Part shown: positions 53,899-62,809 of the stretch, piece by piece | Numbering within the stretch: position 1 is the first letter of the stretch | Layout of the letters: each line of letters opens with the position of its first letter | Assembly (NCBI GenBank): GCA_903898675.1 | Contig: CAIUGM010000006.1 | Span: 1 to 64,000, forward strand | Origin: an uncultured Verrucomicrobiota bacterium | GTDB taxonomy: Bacteria > Verrucomicrobiota > Verrucomicrobiia > Opitutales > Opitutaceae | Length of the DNA: 64,000 nt | Direction: 5' to 3' | Position numbers and translations under genes: made by a program | Notes under the pieces: generated by a model | Told to the model about the DNA's origin: nothing | What the model saw: only the letters and a program-made list of their open reading frames with translations | Databases searched by the model: none

Positions 53899-56526
53899 GT
53901 GCCCGCCCCATTCTCAACCCGCCGCCTTTTCCCCTCAGCCCCGGGTCTCTGTGTCTTGATTTTGCTTGGGCTCACGGCGGGCGGGCTGACGGCCGCCGAA
54001 CCGGCGGCGAAACCGCCGTCCGTCCGTCCAAAGCGCGCGTATGTGACCACGCGGCTGACGGGTCCGGCGCCGGTGATCGACGGCCGGCTCGACGACGCCT
54101 GCTGGGCCACGCTCGGGGAGTGGAGCGGCGATTACACGCAGCTGACCCCGCACTACGGGGCGACGGCCTCCCGGGCGACGGAGATCAAGATCCTCTACGA
54201 CGACCGCAACATCTACGTCGCGATGCGCGCCCACGACGATCCCATCGCACAGCGTTCGCGGCAGGCAGGCGACCGCGACTCGTTCACCGGTGACATCATG
54301 GGCGTCAATTTCGACAGCTACCACGACCAGCGCACGGGCTTTGAATTCGACCTGACGGCGAGCGGGCAGAAGATCGACCTGAAGCTGCTCAACGATTCCT
54401 GGGACACCTCTTGGAACGCCGTGTGGGAGGGCAAGGTGACCCACGACGCCGAGGGCTGGAGCGCGGAGTTTCTCATCCCGCTCAGCCAGCTGCGCTATGA
54501 TGCGCGCAACCCCGTCTGGGGCCTCCATTCGTGGCGCTGGATCGACCGGCTGAAGGAGGAGTCCGACTGGAACCTGCTCGCGAACGACGGTTCCGGCAAC
54601 GTGAAGTCCTTTGGCGAGCTCCACGGCCTGACCGGCCTCCGCCCCGCGCGCCGGTTCGAGCTGGTGCCGTTCACGTCCGTGCGCGTGGAGACCGTGGCCG
54701 GCGGTCCGGCCAAGACGAAACTGCAGGCCGGGCTCGACGCCAAGGTCGGGCTCACGAGCGACATCACCCTCGACGCCTCGTTGCTGCCGGACTTCGGCCA
54801 GGTCGAGGCCGATCCCTCGGTGATGAACCTCACGGCCTTTGAGACCTTCCTGACCGAGAAGCGCGCGCTCTTTCTCGAGGGCAAGGACATCTTCGATTTC
54901 GCATTCAAGGACGACGCCCTGTTCTACTCGCGGCGTATCGGCCAGCCGCCGTCCTACTCTCCGGCCGGGGCGAGCGAGGCTCTCCCGGAAAGCACGACGC
55001 TCCTCGGCGCCTTGAAGGTGTCCGGCAAAACCCGGACCGGGCTCTCATTTGGCGTGCTCGGGGTGGTCACGGATCAGGAGGACGTGGCGGTCGCCGGCCA
55101 ATTCGGTAACCGGCGCGTCGCGGTGGCGCCGCGGGCCGCGCAGATCGTGGTTCGCGGCCAGCAGGATTTCCGGCACGGCGACACGCTGGTGGGCGGCATC
55201 ATCACGCAGGTGCGGCGTTCGATCCCCTCGGACGAACTCGCGGCGCAGACCGTGTCACAGGCGACGGTGGCGGGCGTGGATGTCGCCCATTACTGGGCGG
55301 ACCGGGAATATTTCTTCTCCGCCGTGGCGGTGGGCAGCGAGGTGCGCGGCGATCCCCGCGCCATCAGCCGGCTGCAATTGAGCTCCGCGCGTTACTACCA
55401 GCGGCCGATCGACGGGCACAGCGCCTACGACCCGACGCGCGACGAGCTGACGGGCAGCGGCCTCTGGGTGAAGGCCGGCAAGGCGAGCAAGGGGCATTGG
55501 CGCTGGAACGAGGAATTGACCGTGAAAAGCCCCGGCTTGGAATTCAACGACCTCGGCTACCTGGCGCAGGCCGACCAGATCCAGCAGGGCACCGCGGTCT
55601 CGTATGTAGAGAAGGATCCCGCGGCCTGGTACCGGAGTTATGAGGTGAAGGTGAGCCAGAACAACCTCTGGACCACCCGCGATGAATTCCTCGGCTCCAA
55701 CGTGGAGGTCGATTCCTCCGCCGAACTTTGGAACAAGTGGACGGCGTACGGTTCGCTGACGGTCCAGGGCGACGGCCGCGATCCGGTGGCGCTGCGCGGC
55801 GGTCCCATGCTGCGCGTGCCGGCCAACCTGAACTGGTCGGGCTACGTCAACACCGACGGCGCGCGCCGGATGTGGTTGGAGGCCTACGCGAAGGGCACCG
55901 CGGCGCGCTACGATGCGTATGGCTACGCCGGTTATGGCGCGAAGGTTTCCGTCCGGGCGCTGCCGAGCCTGTTGCTTTCCCTGTCGGCCGACTCGACCAG
56001 CGAAACCGACCGGCAGCGCTACGTGGCGCTGACCCCGCTCGACGGGACGCCCGGCTGGTTCGTCTCGCGGCTGCGCGGCGACTCGCGCTCACTCGCCTTC
56101 CGCGCAGAGTGGAACATCCGGCCCGAGCTCAGCGTGCAGTATTACGGCAACCCCTTCGGCCTGACCGTGCGGTACCGCGATTTCCGCCGCGTGCTGGCGC
56201 CGGAGGCGGCGGGCTACGCGCAGCGTTTTGGCGGGGCGCTGCCGGCGACGCTGACCAGCGGACTCTACCGTTTCGATGAAAACGGCGACGGCCGGCCCGA
56301 CTACGAACTTGGCGATCCGGCTGGCAACGGGGCGAGCTTTCACTCCAACCTCGTCGTCAAATGGGAGTACCGGCGTGGCTCGATGTTTTACCTGGTCTGG
56401 TCGCAGCAGCGCAACGGCGCCGGCACGGCGACGGACGAGGACGCCTGGTCCGCCCTCGATGGCTTGCGCCACCGCCGGCCGGACAACCAGTTCCTCGTGA
56501 AGATGACGTATTGGTTCTCCTCGTGA
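53899..56526 (+). CDS. DUF5916 protein with N-terminal CBM9-like domain
   Basis: 875 residues, GTG start. Signal peptide about 1-32 (LCVLILLGLTAGGLTAAEP). A CBM9-like carbohydrate/ligand domain follows (about 50-230, PVIDGRLDDACWATLGEW ... VNFDSYHDQRTGFEFDL). The large second part is the DUF5916 beta-rich region, recognised by LDASLLPDFGQVEADPSVMNL and EKRALFLEGKDIFDF, then a probable outer-membrane barrel of repeated strands to the end (YWFSS). Family members are surface or outer-membrane proteins of unknown role. Convergent with the glycosidase gene 30 bases away. Confidence 0.8.
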   Translation: MPAPFSTRRLFPSAPGLCVLILLGLTAGGLTAAEPAAKPPSVRPKRAYVTTRLTGPAPVIDGRLDDACWATLGEWSGDYTQLTPHYGATASRATEIKILYDDRNIYVAMRAHDDPIAQRSRQAGDRDSFTGDIMGVNFDSYHDQRTGFEFDLTASGQKIDLKLLNDSWDTSWNAVWEGKVTHDAEGWSAEFLIPLSQLRYDARNPVWGLHSWRWIDRLKEESDWNLLANDGSGNVKSFGELHGLTGLRPARRFELVPFTSVRVETVAGGPAKTKLQAGLDAKVGLTSDITLDASLLPDFGQVEADPSVMNLTAFETFLTEKRALFLEGKDIFDFAFKDDALFYSRRIGQPPSYSPAGASEALPESTTLLGALKVSGKTRTGLSFGVLGVVTDQEDVAVAGQFGNRRVAVAPRAAQIVVRGQQDFRHGDTLVGGIITQVRRSIPSDELAAQTVSQATVAGVDVAHYWADREYFFSAVAVGSEVRGDPRAISRLQLSSARYYQRPIDGHSAYDPTRDELTGSGLWVKAGKASKGHWRWNEELTVKSPGLEFNDLGYLAQADQIQQGTAVSYVEKDPAAWYRSYEVKVSQNNLWTTRDEFLGSNVEVDSSAELWNKWTAYGSLTVQGDGRDPVALRGGPMLRVPANLNWSGYVNTDGARRMWLEAYAKGTAARYDAYGYAGYGAKVSVRALPSLLLSLSADSTSETDRQRYVALTPLDGTPGWFVSRLRGDSRSLAFRAEWNIRPELSVQYYGNPFGLTVRYRDFRRVLAPEAAGYAQRFGGALPATLTSGLYRFDENGDGRPDYELGDPAGNGASFHSNLVVKWEYRRGSMFYLVWSQQRNGAGTATDEDAWSALDGLRHRRPDNQFLVKMTYWFSS

Positions 56527-56556
56527 GGCGGGGAAGCAGACACGTCCCTTGCCGGC

Positions 56557-59118
56557 TCAGTACTTGATTACCACGCTCTGCGGCCCGCCACTCCGCAGCG
56601 TGAAGTCCACGTAGGGCGTCGACCCGGCCGCGGGCATGCGGTGTTCGGTGGGCATGCCGTCAACCAGCAAAGTCAAGGCCGCCGCCGGCCCGGCCGGCAG
56701 GGCGAGATGGCAATCGATCGCATTCCCACTGCCAGTGATCGTGAGGGAGATTTCGCGCGTGGACGGGTTGTGCGCATAGGTGTAGGCGACGTAACCCTGC
56801 GAGGCGGCATAGCGCACCACGGTCTTCAAGTGCTCGGTCTCAGTGAGACTCCAGCGGGGCGAAACCAGGGGATGCGCATAGGCTTCACTGTTTGGGCCGT
56901 CCTTCACGCCGGCGAGTCCCTCGATCAGGGCCGCCATCGCGGTCGCCGCGGCCCAGTCATCGGGGCCGCCGAAAGAAATCGGGTTGGGCGGGAGGTAGTG
57001 CGGCCGGTCCGCCACGGTGAGTCCCGCCAAGGCGTAGATGCCGTCATCCTCCGGGCTCTGGAAGGCGAGGGCGCGGATGGGTTTTTCCGGGTGTGGATTG
57101 TCCAGGACGCACCACGACAGGCCGACATCGTCCGCGACCGGGCTCGGGCCGTGCCAGGCGATGCCCGAGGTGTCGGTCTTGAGTTCGGAAAACCACCAGT
57201 AGGTCAGTTGTTTTCCCATCAGCAGGTATTGGACGGCGCGCGTGCCGTCCTCGTACAGAAACGCCACGCTGCCGCAGACGTTCTCGGAGGTCGGTTTGCT
57301 TGAGGTGTGTAGCAGGTAAATGCTGCCCGCCTGGCGGTGCAGGGGAATTTCAACCGTGGCGGCCAGGCCCGGCCGGCGCGAAACGGCCACCACCGCCTTG
57401 CGCTGGTTCGTGGCGGGATCGGTGACCGTAAACGGAATGCCGGCAAACACCTGCGCGCCCGTCGGGAGTCCGCGGATGTCATCGCCGGGCTTGCCCTGCT
57501 GCATCCAGGGCGCGGCGCCGGGGCCGCCTTGGTCGGTGAGATCCATGTTCGCGAATCCGGCCAGGCTGACCGGCGTGTACTGCGCCGGCGGCGGCGCGGG
57601 CGGGATTGAGCCGGTGTAGCTGAACCAGATCTTGTCGCCGTGCTTGTGCCCGAGTGCCGTGAGCCGCTCCAGGATGTCGACGCCATAAGCCTCATAGCCG
57701 TTCTCGAACGCGCCGCGCGCGAGCTCGCCGGCCACATGGCCGCCCACGCCGCCGTTCATGTATTGCCAGGTTTGATCGTGGAGCCCGAAGCCCTTGCCGA
57801 ACGGCGGATAGATCGCGTACCACTCGCCGGGCGAACCGACGGGCAGGTGCGCCTTCAGGTCGAGGTAGGTTTGGATGATCGCCCGCGCGTGATCCGGCCC
57901 GATGCCGCGGTTGAGCGAGTACGCATTGCCCTGCGCGATCTGCGTTTTCTCGTCGACGCCGAGGTCCCGCTTCACGCTGGAATCCTCGTCGATGAAGTGC
58001 GTGAAAAAGCGCCCATTCCATGACAGCGCGTCGAGCCGCGTCCGGATGCCCTGGGCCCGCTCCCGGTACTGCGCGGCGTGCGCCGCGTCCCCGGTGTGCG
58101 CGAGCATTTCGGCGAGTTCCTCGCAGGCGGCGGCGTAGTGCGTGTTGTCGCCGAAGAAGACGCCGAACTTGGACTTCACCGGATCGATCAGCATCGTGTC
58201 GGTGAGGCCGAGCTTCGGCGTGTACGCGTCATCGACCTGGAAATCCCACGAGTCGATCGTGTAAACGCGCTTCAGCAGCTGGAACCGGTTGCTCCAGCGG
58301 GCGGGGTCCTGCATGGTGTACGCCAGCGCGCGTTGGGCCGAGTCGAGGTACTGCTTCAGCCACACGTCGTCCCCGGTCGCCTTCCAGCAGCTGTAGAGGG
58401 TGCTGACATAGATGTATTCCGGGTGGTTCTCCGTCGGCTGCCGGACAAAGTAACGGTCGCCGTACTGGCGTACATAGCCGAAGGGACCATAGCAGGTCTT
58501 GTAGTAGGCGGCGTTGTTGTCGTCGAGAATCCGGCTCCAGATCATGCCGTCCTCGCGCTGGGCCGCCTTCATCATGGCCGGAAATTCCGCGCCGACCGGG
58601 CTGAAATATTTCATGCCCTTCATCGTGTGAAAGTGGTCCAGCACCCACGAGGCGAAGAAGTGCCAGTCCTGGTTGTTCCACTCGATGTGCCCGACGCCCG
58701 TCGGCATGTCGCTGTTCATGCCCCGGCGGAAAAGGGCGAACATGTCGTGGAACCTGCCGCCGTCGTCGATCGCCGTCTCGGCCTCCAGGACAAAGCCCGA
58801 GCGGCCCGTTTCCCGCCCGGCCGCGTCACGTACCAGCACCTGTTGTTCGCCCAACGCGCCGCCGGCCTGGAACGCCACCTGGCCGGTGGAGCTGCCGCGA
58901 AAATAAACCGTCTTCGCGCCGTCCCGCACCTCCACGACCGAGCCCGCCGGCGCCAGGACCGTCAGCCGGTCCAGCGGCGCCGCCCGGGTGATGGATTCCG
59001 GCCGGCCCGCGGAGTCAGAGCGCAGCACCAGCGGCGCCGATGATTGCGCGAAGCCGGTGACGTTGAACAAAAGAAAGGCGAGGCCTAGGCCGATGAGACG
59101 GGGCAGCAGGGTAGTCAT
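56557..59118 (-). CDS. Secreted six-hairpin glycosidase-like protein
   Basis: 853 residues from ATG 59116-59118 (MTTLLPRLIGLGLAFLLFNVTGFAQ, signal peptide). A beta-sandwich N-terminus is followed by an (alpha/alpha)6 domain (about 160-560) with WNNQDWHFFASWVLDHFHTMKG, YKTCYGPFGYVRQYGDRYF and WYAIYPPFGKGFGLHDQTWQYMNGGVGGH (in pieces). The overall plan matches six-hairpin glycosidases (GH63/GH78/GH37-like), but the exact CAZy family and catalytic acids are uncertain. Secreted by a signal peptide, probably for polysaccharide breakdown. The leader reads CACTACCCCT before ATG, like the other glycosidases. Confidence 0.65.
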   Translation of the reverse strand: MTTLLPRLIGLGLAFLLFNVTGFAQSSAPLVLRSDSAGRPESITRAAPLDRLTVLAPAGSVVEVRDGAKTVYFRGSSTGQVAFQAGGALGEQQVLVRDAAGRETGRSGFVLEAETAIDDGGRFHDMFALFRRGMNSDMPTGVGHIEWNNQDWHFFASWVLDHFHTMKGMKYFSPVGAEFPAMMKAAQREDGMIWSRILDDNNAAYYKTCYGPFGYVRQYGDRYFVRQPTENHPEYIYVSTLYSCWKATGDDVWLKQYLDSAQRALAYTMQDPARWSNRFQLLKRVYTIDSWDFQVDDAYTPKLGLTDTMLIDPVKSKFGVFFGDNTHYAAACEELAEMLAHTGDAAHAAQYRERAQGIRTRLDALSWNGRFFTHFIDEDSSVKRDLGVDEKTQIAQGNAYSLNRGIGPDHARAIIQTYLDLKAHLPVGSPGEWYAIYPPFGKGFGLHDQTWQYMNGGVGGHVAGELARGAFENGYEAYGVDILERLTALGHKHGDKIWFSYTGSIPPAPPPAQYTPVSLAGFANMDLTDQGGPGAAPWMQQGKPGDDIRGLPTGAQVFAGIPFTVTDPATNQRKAVVAVSRRPGLAATVEIPLHRQAGSIYLLHTSSKPTSENVCGSVAFLYEDGTRAVQYLLMGKQLTYWWFSELKTDTSGIAWHGPSPVADDVGLSWCVLDNPHPEKPIRALAFQSPEDDGIYALAGLTVADRPHYLPPNPISFGGPDDWAAATAMAALIEGLAGVKDGPNSEAYAHPLVSPRWSLTETEHLKTVVRYAASQGYVAYTYAHNPSTREISLTITGSGNAIDCHLALPAGPAAALTLLVDGMPTEHRMPAAGSTPYVDFTLRSGGPQSVVIKY

Positions 59119-59204
59119 AGGGGTAGTGAACAGACTGACGTTAACCCAGATCTGACCGCCGTCGGGTAATGCGTCAAAACTCAAGAATGGCTCATCCAGT
59201 TCCC

Positions 59205-59266
59205 GGTAGGGGCGCAGACTCTTGTCGGGCCATAGGCTTGGCGACGGCCGATGCTGCGCCCCGACC
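59205..59266. repeat. Inverted repeat GGTAGGGGCGCAG/CTGCGCCCCGACC
   Basis: The left arm GGTAGGGGCGCAG at 59205-59217 and the right arm at 59254-59266 are complementary with one mismatch. Lies between divergent genes and shares GGGGCGCAG with 20632 and 41740. Confidence 0.6.
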
Positions 59267-59355
59267 AAAGGCATCAACCATTCCTCCTGACATAGGGTTG
59301 TCAGCAGCCGGTGGTACACTGGGCGCGTTCGCTAAACCTCAACCAACCCATTAAA

Positions 59356-59715
59356 ATGAAAACATCCGAAATTGCCCAGCGTCTGGTCACTCATTGCCGC
59401 GCCGCCCAGTGGGAGGCCGCCCAAACCGAGTTGTTCGCGCCCGACGCCATCAGCACCGAGGCCCAGGCGATGCCGGGCATGAACCGCGAAACCAAGGGTC
59501 TCGCCGCCATCATCGAGAAGGGCCGCCAGTTCGGCGCCAAGATCGAGACGGTCCATGCCCTGACGGTTTCCGATCCGCTGGTCGCGGAGAGCGCCTTCGC
59601 CGTCACCATGGGCCTGGACGTGACCATGAAGGGGCAACCCCGGATGCAGATTGCCGAGCTTTGCGTCTACCTGGTGAAGGACGGCAAGATCGTTTCCGAG
59701 GAATTTCATCCCTGA
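59356..59715 (+). CDS. SnoaL-like small protein
   Basis: 119 residues from ATG 59356 (MKTSEIAQRLVTHCRAAQWEAAQTELFAPDAISTEA in pieces), short of the track's start. The sequence fits a SnoaL/NTF2-like cone fold: N-terminal helices, RETKGLAAIIEKGRQFGAKI, FAVTMGLDVTMKGQPRM and ELCVYLVKDGKIVSEEFHP. Such proteins are ketosteroid-isomerase-like or stress-linked; no catalytic residue is certain. No operon partner. Confidence 0.8.
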   Translation: MKTSEIAQRLVTHCRAAQWEAAQTELFAPDAISTEAQAMPGMNRETKGLAAIIEKGRQFGAKIETVHALTVSDPLVAESAFAVTMGLDVTMKGQPRMQIAELCVYLVKDGKIVSEEFHP

Positions 59716-59732
59716 TACCGGCCGCGCCAGCG

Positions 59733-61322
59733 TCAGGGCGCCTTCTCCCGGAGCTCGATCCGGCGCGTCTTGCCGCTGGCCGTTTTTGGCAGGCTGGTGA
59801 CGAACTCCACCTCGCGGGGGTACTTGAAGGGCGCGATCGTCTGCTTGCAGTGCTGCTGCAGGGACCGCCGGAGGTTGTCGCTGGCCGCATGACCGGGTCG
59901 CAGCATGATGAAGGCCTTCACGATCTGCCCGCGCTTGGCGTCGGATTTTCCGATCACCGCGACATCGAGGACCGCCGGGTGCTCGAGCAGCGCGCTCTCC
60001 ACCTCGAACGGCCCGATGCGAAAGCCCGAGCTCTTGATCACGTCATCGTGGCGGCCGACAAACCAGTAGTAACCGTCGGCGTCGCGCCGGGCCCGGTCGC
60101 CGGTGAAGTACCAGTCGCCGGTGAATTTGTCGGCCGTCTCCTCCGGGTTGCACCAGTATTCCTGGAACAAGCCGAGCGGCCGCTGCGGCTTCACCCGGAT
60201 GGCGATCTCGCCCTCGACACCCGCCGGGGCCTCCTGCCCGTCGTCGCCGAGGAGCGTGACGTTCATGCCGGGGGTGGGCCGGCCCATTGAGCCGGGACGC
60301 ACGGGAAAGCCGAGCGACGGGAAATTGCCGATCAGCACGACGGTCTCCGTCTGCCCATAGGCTTCGTGCAGCGTGAGCCCGGTGGCGTCCCGCCAGATTT
60401 TCAGCAGCTCCGGATTCAATGGCTCGCCGGCGGTCACGCAGTGCCGCAGGTGCGGGAACCGCCGCCGGCTGAGATCCTCCCGCACGATGATCCGCAGCGC
60501 CGTGGGTGGGGCGCACCAGGTGGTGACGGGGTAATGCTCCAGCGTATCGAGCGCGAGGACGGGGTTGAAGTTGCCCGCGACATGCAGCGCGAAGACGCCG
60601 GCGCCCATCTGCCAGGGACCGTAGAAACTCGACCACGCGGCCTTGCCCCATCCGAGGTCGGAAATATTCCAGTGCAAATCGTCCGGGCGCAGATCGAGCC
60701 AGAGTCCGCCGGTGAGCCGGTGGGCCAGGGCATAGCTGGCCTGGGTGTGCAGCACCATCTTGGGTTCGCCCGTCGTGGCGCTGGTGAAGTACAGGATGCC
60801 GGGATCGCCGCTCCGGGTCCGCTCGCCGGCAAACTCCGTCGGCGCGGCGCTCACCCCGGCGTCAAAGTCGGTCCAGCCCGCGGCCGTCCCGGCAACGAGC
60901 AGGCGCTGGCCGGCGAACTCGCCGATCTTGGCGATCCCGTCGGGGGTCGTGATGATCGCGGCCACCTGCGCCGTCTCGATGCGATACCGCACTTCCCGCG
61001 GCGAGAGCAGGAGGGTCGCCGGTACCGGCACGGCCCCGAGCCGGATCAGCCCGAGCATGGCGATCCACCATTCGGGCAGGCGCGGCAACATCACGAGTAC
61101 GCGGTCGCCGCGCCGGACACCCGACGCCTGGAGGAAGTTGGCCGCCTGCGAACTGAGGGCGGTCATCTCGGCAAACGAAAATTTCCGCTCCACCCGCGTT
61201 CCCGCGTCCACCCACCAGAGCGCGAGCGCGTCCGGCTGCTTGCGCGTCCAGCCGTCCAGCGTGTCGGTGGCGAAGTTGTAGAACTCCGGCGCCTGCAACC
61301 CGCTGGTGAAATCGTCTTTCAT
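59733..61322 (-). CDS. AMP-forming acyl-CoA synthetase (medium-chain type)
   Basis: 529 residues from ATG 61320-61322 (MKDDFTSGLQAPEFYNFATD). ANL-family motifs: YFTSATTGEPKMVLH (P-loop type; usual form has TSGTTG), LHEAYGQTETV, GDWYFTGDRARRDADGYYWFVGRHDDVIKSSGFRIGPFEVES in pieces, and the C-terminal lysine in LPKTASGKTRR. Most like medium-chain acyl-CoA/AcsM-type synthetases. It activates carboxylic acids to acyl-CoA through acyl-AMP. The Ala in place of Gly in the P-loop is a small deviation. It stands alone; neighbour genes are not fatty-acid enzymes. Confidence 0.88.
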   Translation of the reverse strand: MKDDFTSGLQAPEFYNFATDTLDGWTRKQPDALALWWVDAGTRVERKFSFAEMTALSSQAANFLQASGVRRGDRVLVMLPRLPEWWIAMLGLIRLGAVPVPATLLLSPREVRYRIETAQVAAIITTPDGIAKIGEFAGQRLLVAGTAAGWTDFDAGVSAAPTEFAGERTRSGDPGILYFTSATTGEPKMVLHTQASYALAHRLTGGLWLDLRPDDLHWNISDLGWGKAAWSSFYGPWQMGAGVFALHVAGNFNPVLALDTLEHYPVTTWCAPPTALRIIVREDLSRRRFPHLRHCVTAGEPLNPELLKIWRDATGLTLHEAYGQTETVVLIGNFPSLGFPVRPGSMGRPTPGMNVTLLGDDGQEAPAGVEGEIAIRVKPQRPLGLFQEYWCNPEETADKFTGDWYFTGDRARRDADGYYWFVGRHDDVIKSSGFRIGPFEVESALLEHPAVLDVAVIGKSDAKRGQIVKAFIMLRPGHAASDNLRRSLQQHCKQTIAPFKYPREVEFVTSLPKTASGKTRRIELREKAP

Positions 61323-61426
61323 CTCGCCGCCATTCTCGGCCCCCCGGCCGGGAAGGGAAGGGTGAAGCGCCCGGTGACTCGCTGCGCCCGGGACTATTAC
61401 GCCGCCGCGGACCGCCGGCCTGTTTG

Positions 61427-62668
61427 CTAATAGGCCGCGAAGTGACGCGAACCGAGCCAACGGGCCAGCCCAAGGAGCACCAGGGCGATGGGAAAAAAGA
61501 GACTGGGCGCGCCGCCCCCACCGCCCAAGGCCGGGGCCGGCGTAGGAGCCGGGGACGGAGGGGTGGGCGCCGGCGTGTTCACCGTGAGCGTGGCGGCATC
61601 GCTGATGGCACTGCCGGCGGTATTGGTCGCGACGGCCTCATAGTTGGCCGCGTCGGGGTTGGCCACGCTGGCGAGAGTGAAGGCGCTCGCGGTCGCGCCG
61701 GCGATATCCGTGCCGTTTTTGCGCCAGCGAAAAACCGGGGGCGGATTGCCGCTCGCGGCGACTTGGAATGTGACCGCCTGGCCGGTGTTCACGGTCTGGC
61801 TCCGGGGCTGCGTGGTGAAGGCGGGCCCGATCGGGGCAGACGCACTGGCGTAGACCCGCACCCAGTCGACCGCCAGCGTCTGGGGGAAAGTCGTGGTGCC
61901 ATCCGGGCTGCCCGGCCAGTCCCCGCCCACGGCCAGATTGAGAATGATAAAGAAATTGTCCTGAAAAGCCGTCATGGTCGGCCACTGCTTGGGGTCGATG
62001 CTGGAGCGCGCGTACTCCGTGCCGTCGAGCTTCCACGCGATCGCGGTGGCATCCCACTCGATCTCGAAGACGTGGTAATCGTCGTTGAAGATCTGCGGGT
62101 CCGGCAGCTCCTGCCGGCTGCTGCCCGTGGAGGCCGGGCCGTTGGCGTCCCAGTGGAGCGTGCCGTAGATCGAGTCGTCCCGGTTCTCGCCGCCGCCGAT
62201 CATCTCCATGATGTCGATCTCGCCGCACTTCGGCCAGCCGACGGTGTTGATGTTGTCGCCGAGCATCCAGCAGGCGGGCCACAGGCCCTGGCCCTTGGGC
62301 AGACGCATGCGCGCGGCGATCTTCCCGAAGGTCCACGCGTGCTTGCCCTGGGTCGTCAGCCGCGCCGAGGTGTAGCTGCCGTCGGAATTCTTGGTGGCGG
62401 TAATGACCAGTTCGCCGTTTTGCACGACCGCGGCGGTCGAGGTGTAGGTCTCAAGCTCGTGGTTGCCCCAGCCGCCGCCGCCGAGCTCGAACGTCCAGTT
62501 GGCCGGGTCCACGGCCGGGCCGCTGAATTCATCCGACCACACGAGCGTCCAGCCCGGGCCGGGGCTCCAAGTGTCGGGCGTCGCGGCGCGGGCGCCGAGT
62601 GGCAGGAGGATCAGCGCCAGGCCGGCGATCCAGCGGAAACCAAAACGCGACGGGGATTTCGCTTTCAT
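61427..62668 (-). CDS. GH16 beta-glucanase with Ig-like domain and Gly-rich C-terminal anchor
   Basis: 413 residues from ATG 62666-62668. Signal peptide IAGLALILLPLGARA. GH16 catalytic domain (about 30-265) with active-site EIDIMEM (Glu150, Asp152, Glu155), WSDEFSGPAVDPANWTFELGG and LWPACWMLGDN. An Ig-like domain follows (about 275-370, FTTQPRSQTVNTGQAVTF), then a Pro-rich linker and a C-terminal GGGGGAPSLFFPIALVLLGLARWL-type tail (GGGGGAPS plus hydrophobic stretch plus positive end). The tail resembles GlyGly-CTERM type sorting signals. Likely a surface-exposed laminarinase or licheninase. The leader has CACTACCCCC before ATG. Confidence 0.88.
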   Translation of the reverse strand: MKAKSPSRFGFRWIAGLALILLPLGARAATPDTWSPGPGWTLVWSDEFSGPAVDPANWTFELGGGGWGNHELETYTSTAAVVQNGELVITATKNSDGSYTSARLTTQGKHAWTFGKIAARMRLPKGQGLWPACWMLGDNINTVGWPKCGEIDIMEMIGGGENRDDSIYGTLHWDANGPASTGSSRQELPDPQIFNDDYHVFEIEWDATAIAWKLDGTEYARSSIDPKQWPTMTAFQDNFFIILNLAVGGDWPGSPDGTTTFPQTLAVDWVRVYASASAPIGPAFTTQPRSQTVNTGQAVTFQVAASGNPPPVFRWRKNGTDIAGATASAFTLASVANPDAANYEAVATNTAGSAISDAATLTVNTPAPTPPSPAPTPAPALGGGGGAPSLFFPIALVLLGLARWLGSRHFAAY

Positions 62669-62809
62669 GCGGCGGACGGGGGTAGTGGGACGCTGGCGGC
62701 CAACCTCCACGCGCGTGCCGCATTTTCAAGGGCGATCTATGCACCAAACGAATCTAGTTGTGCACAATCGCCGCCGCGTCCGGCGCGCCGCGGCTGGTCA
62801 TTTCTTGGC

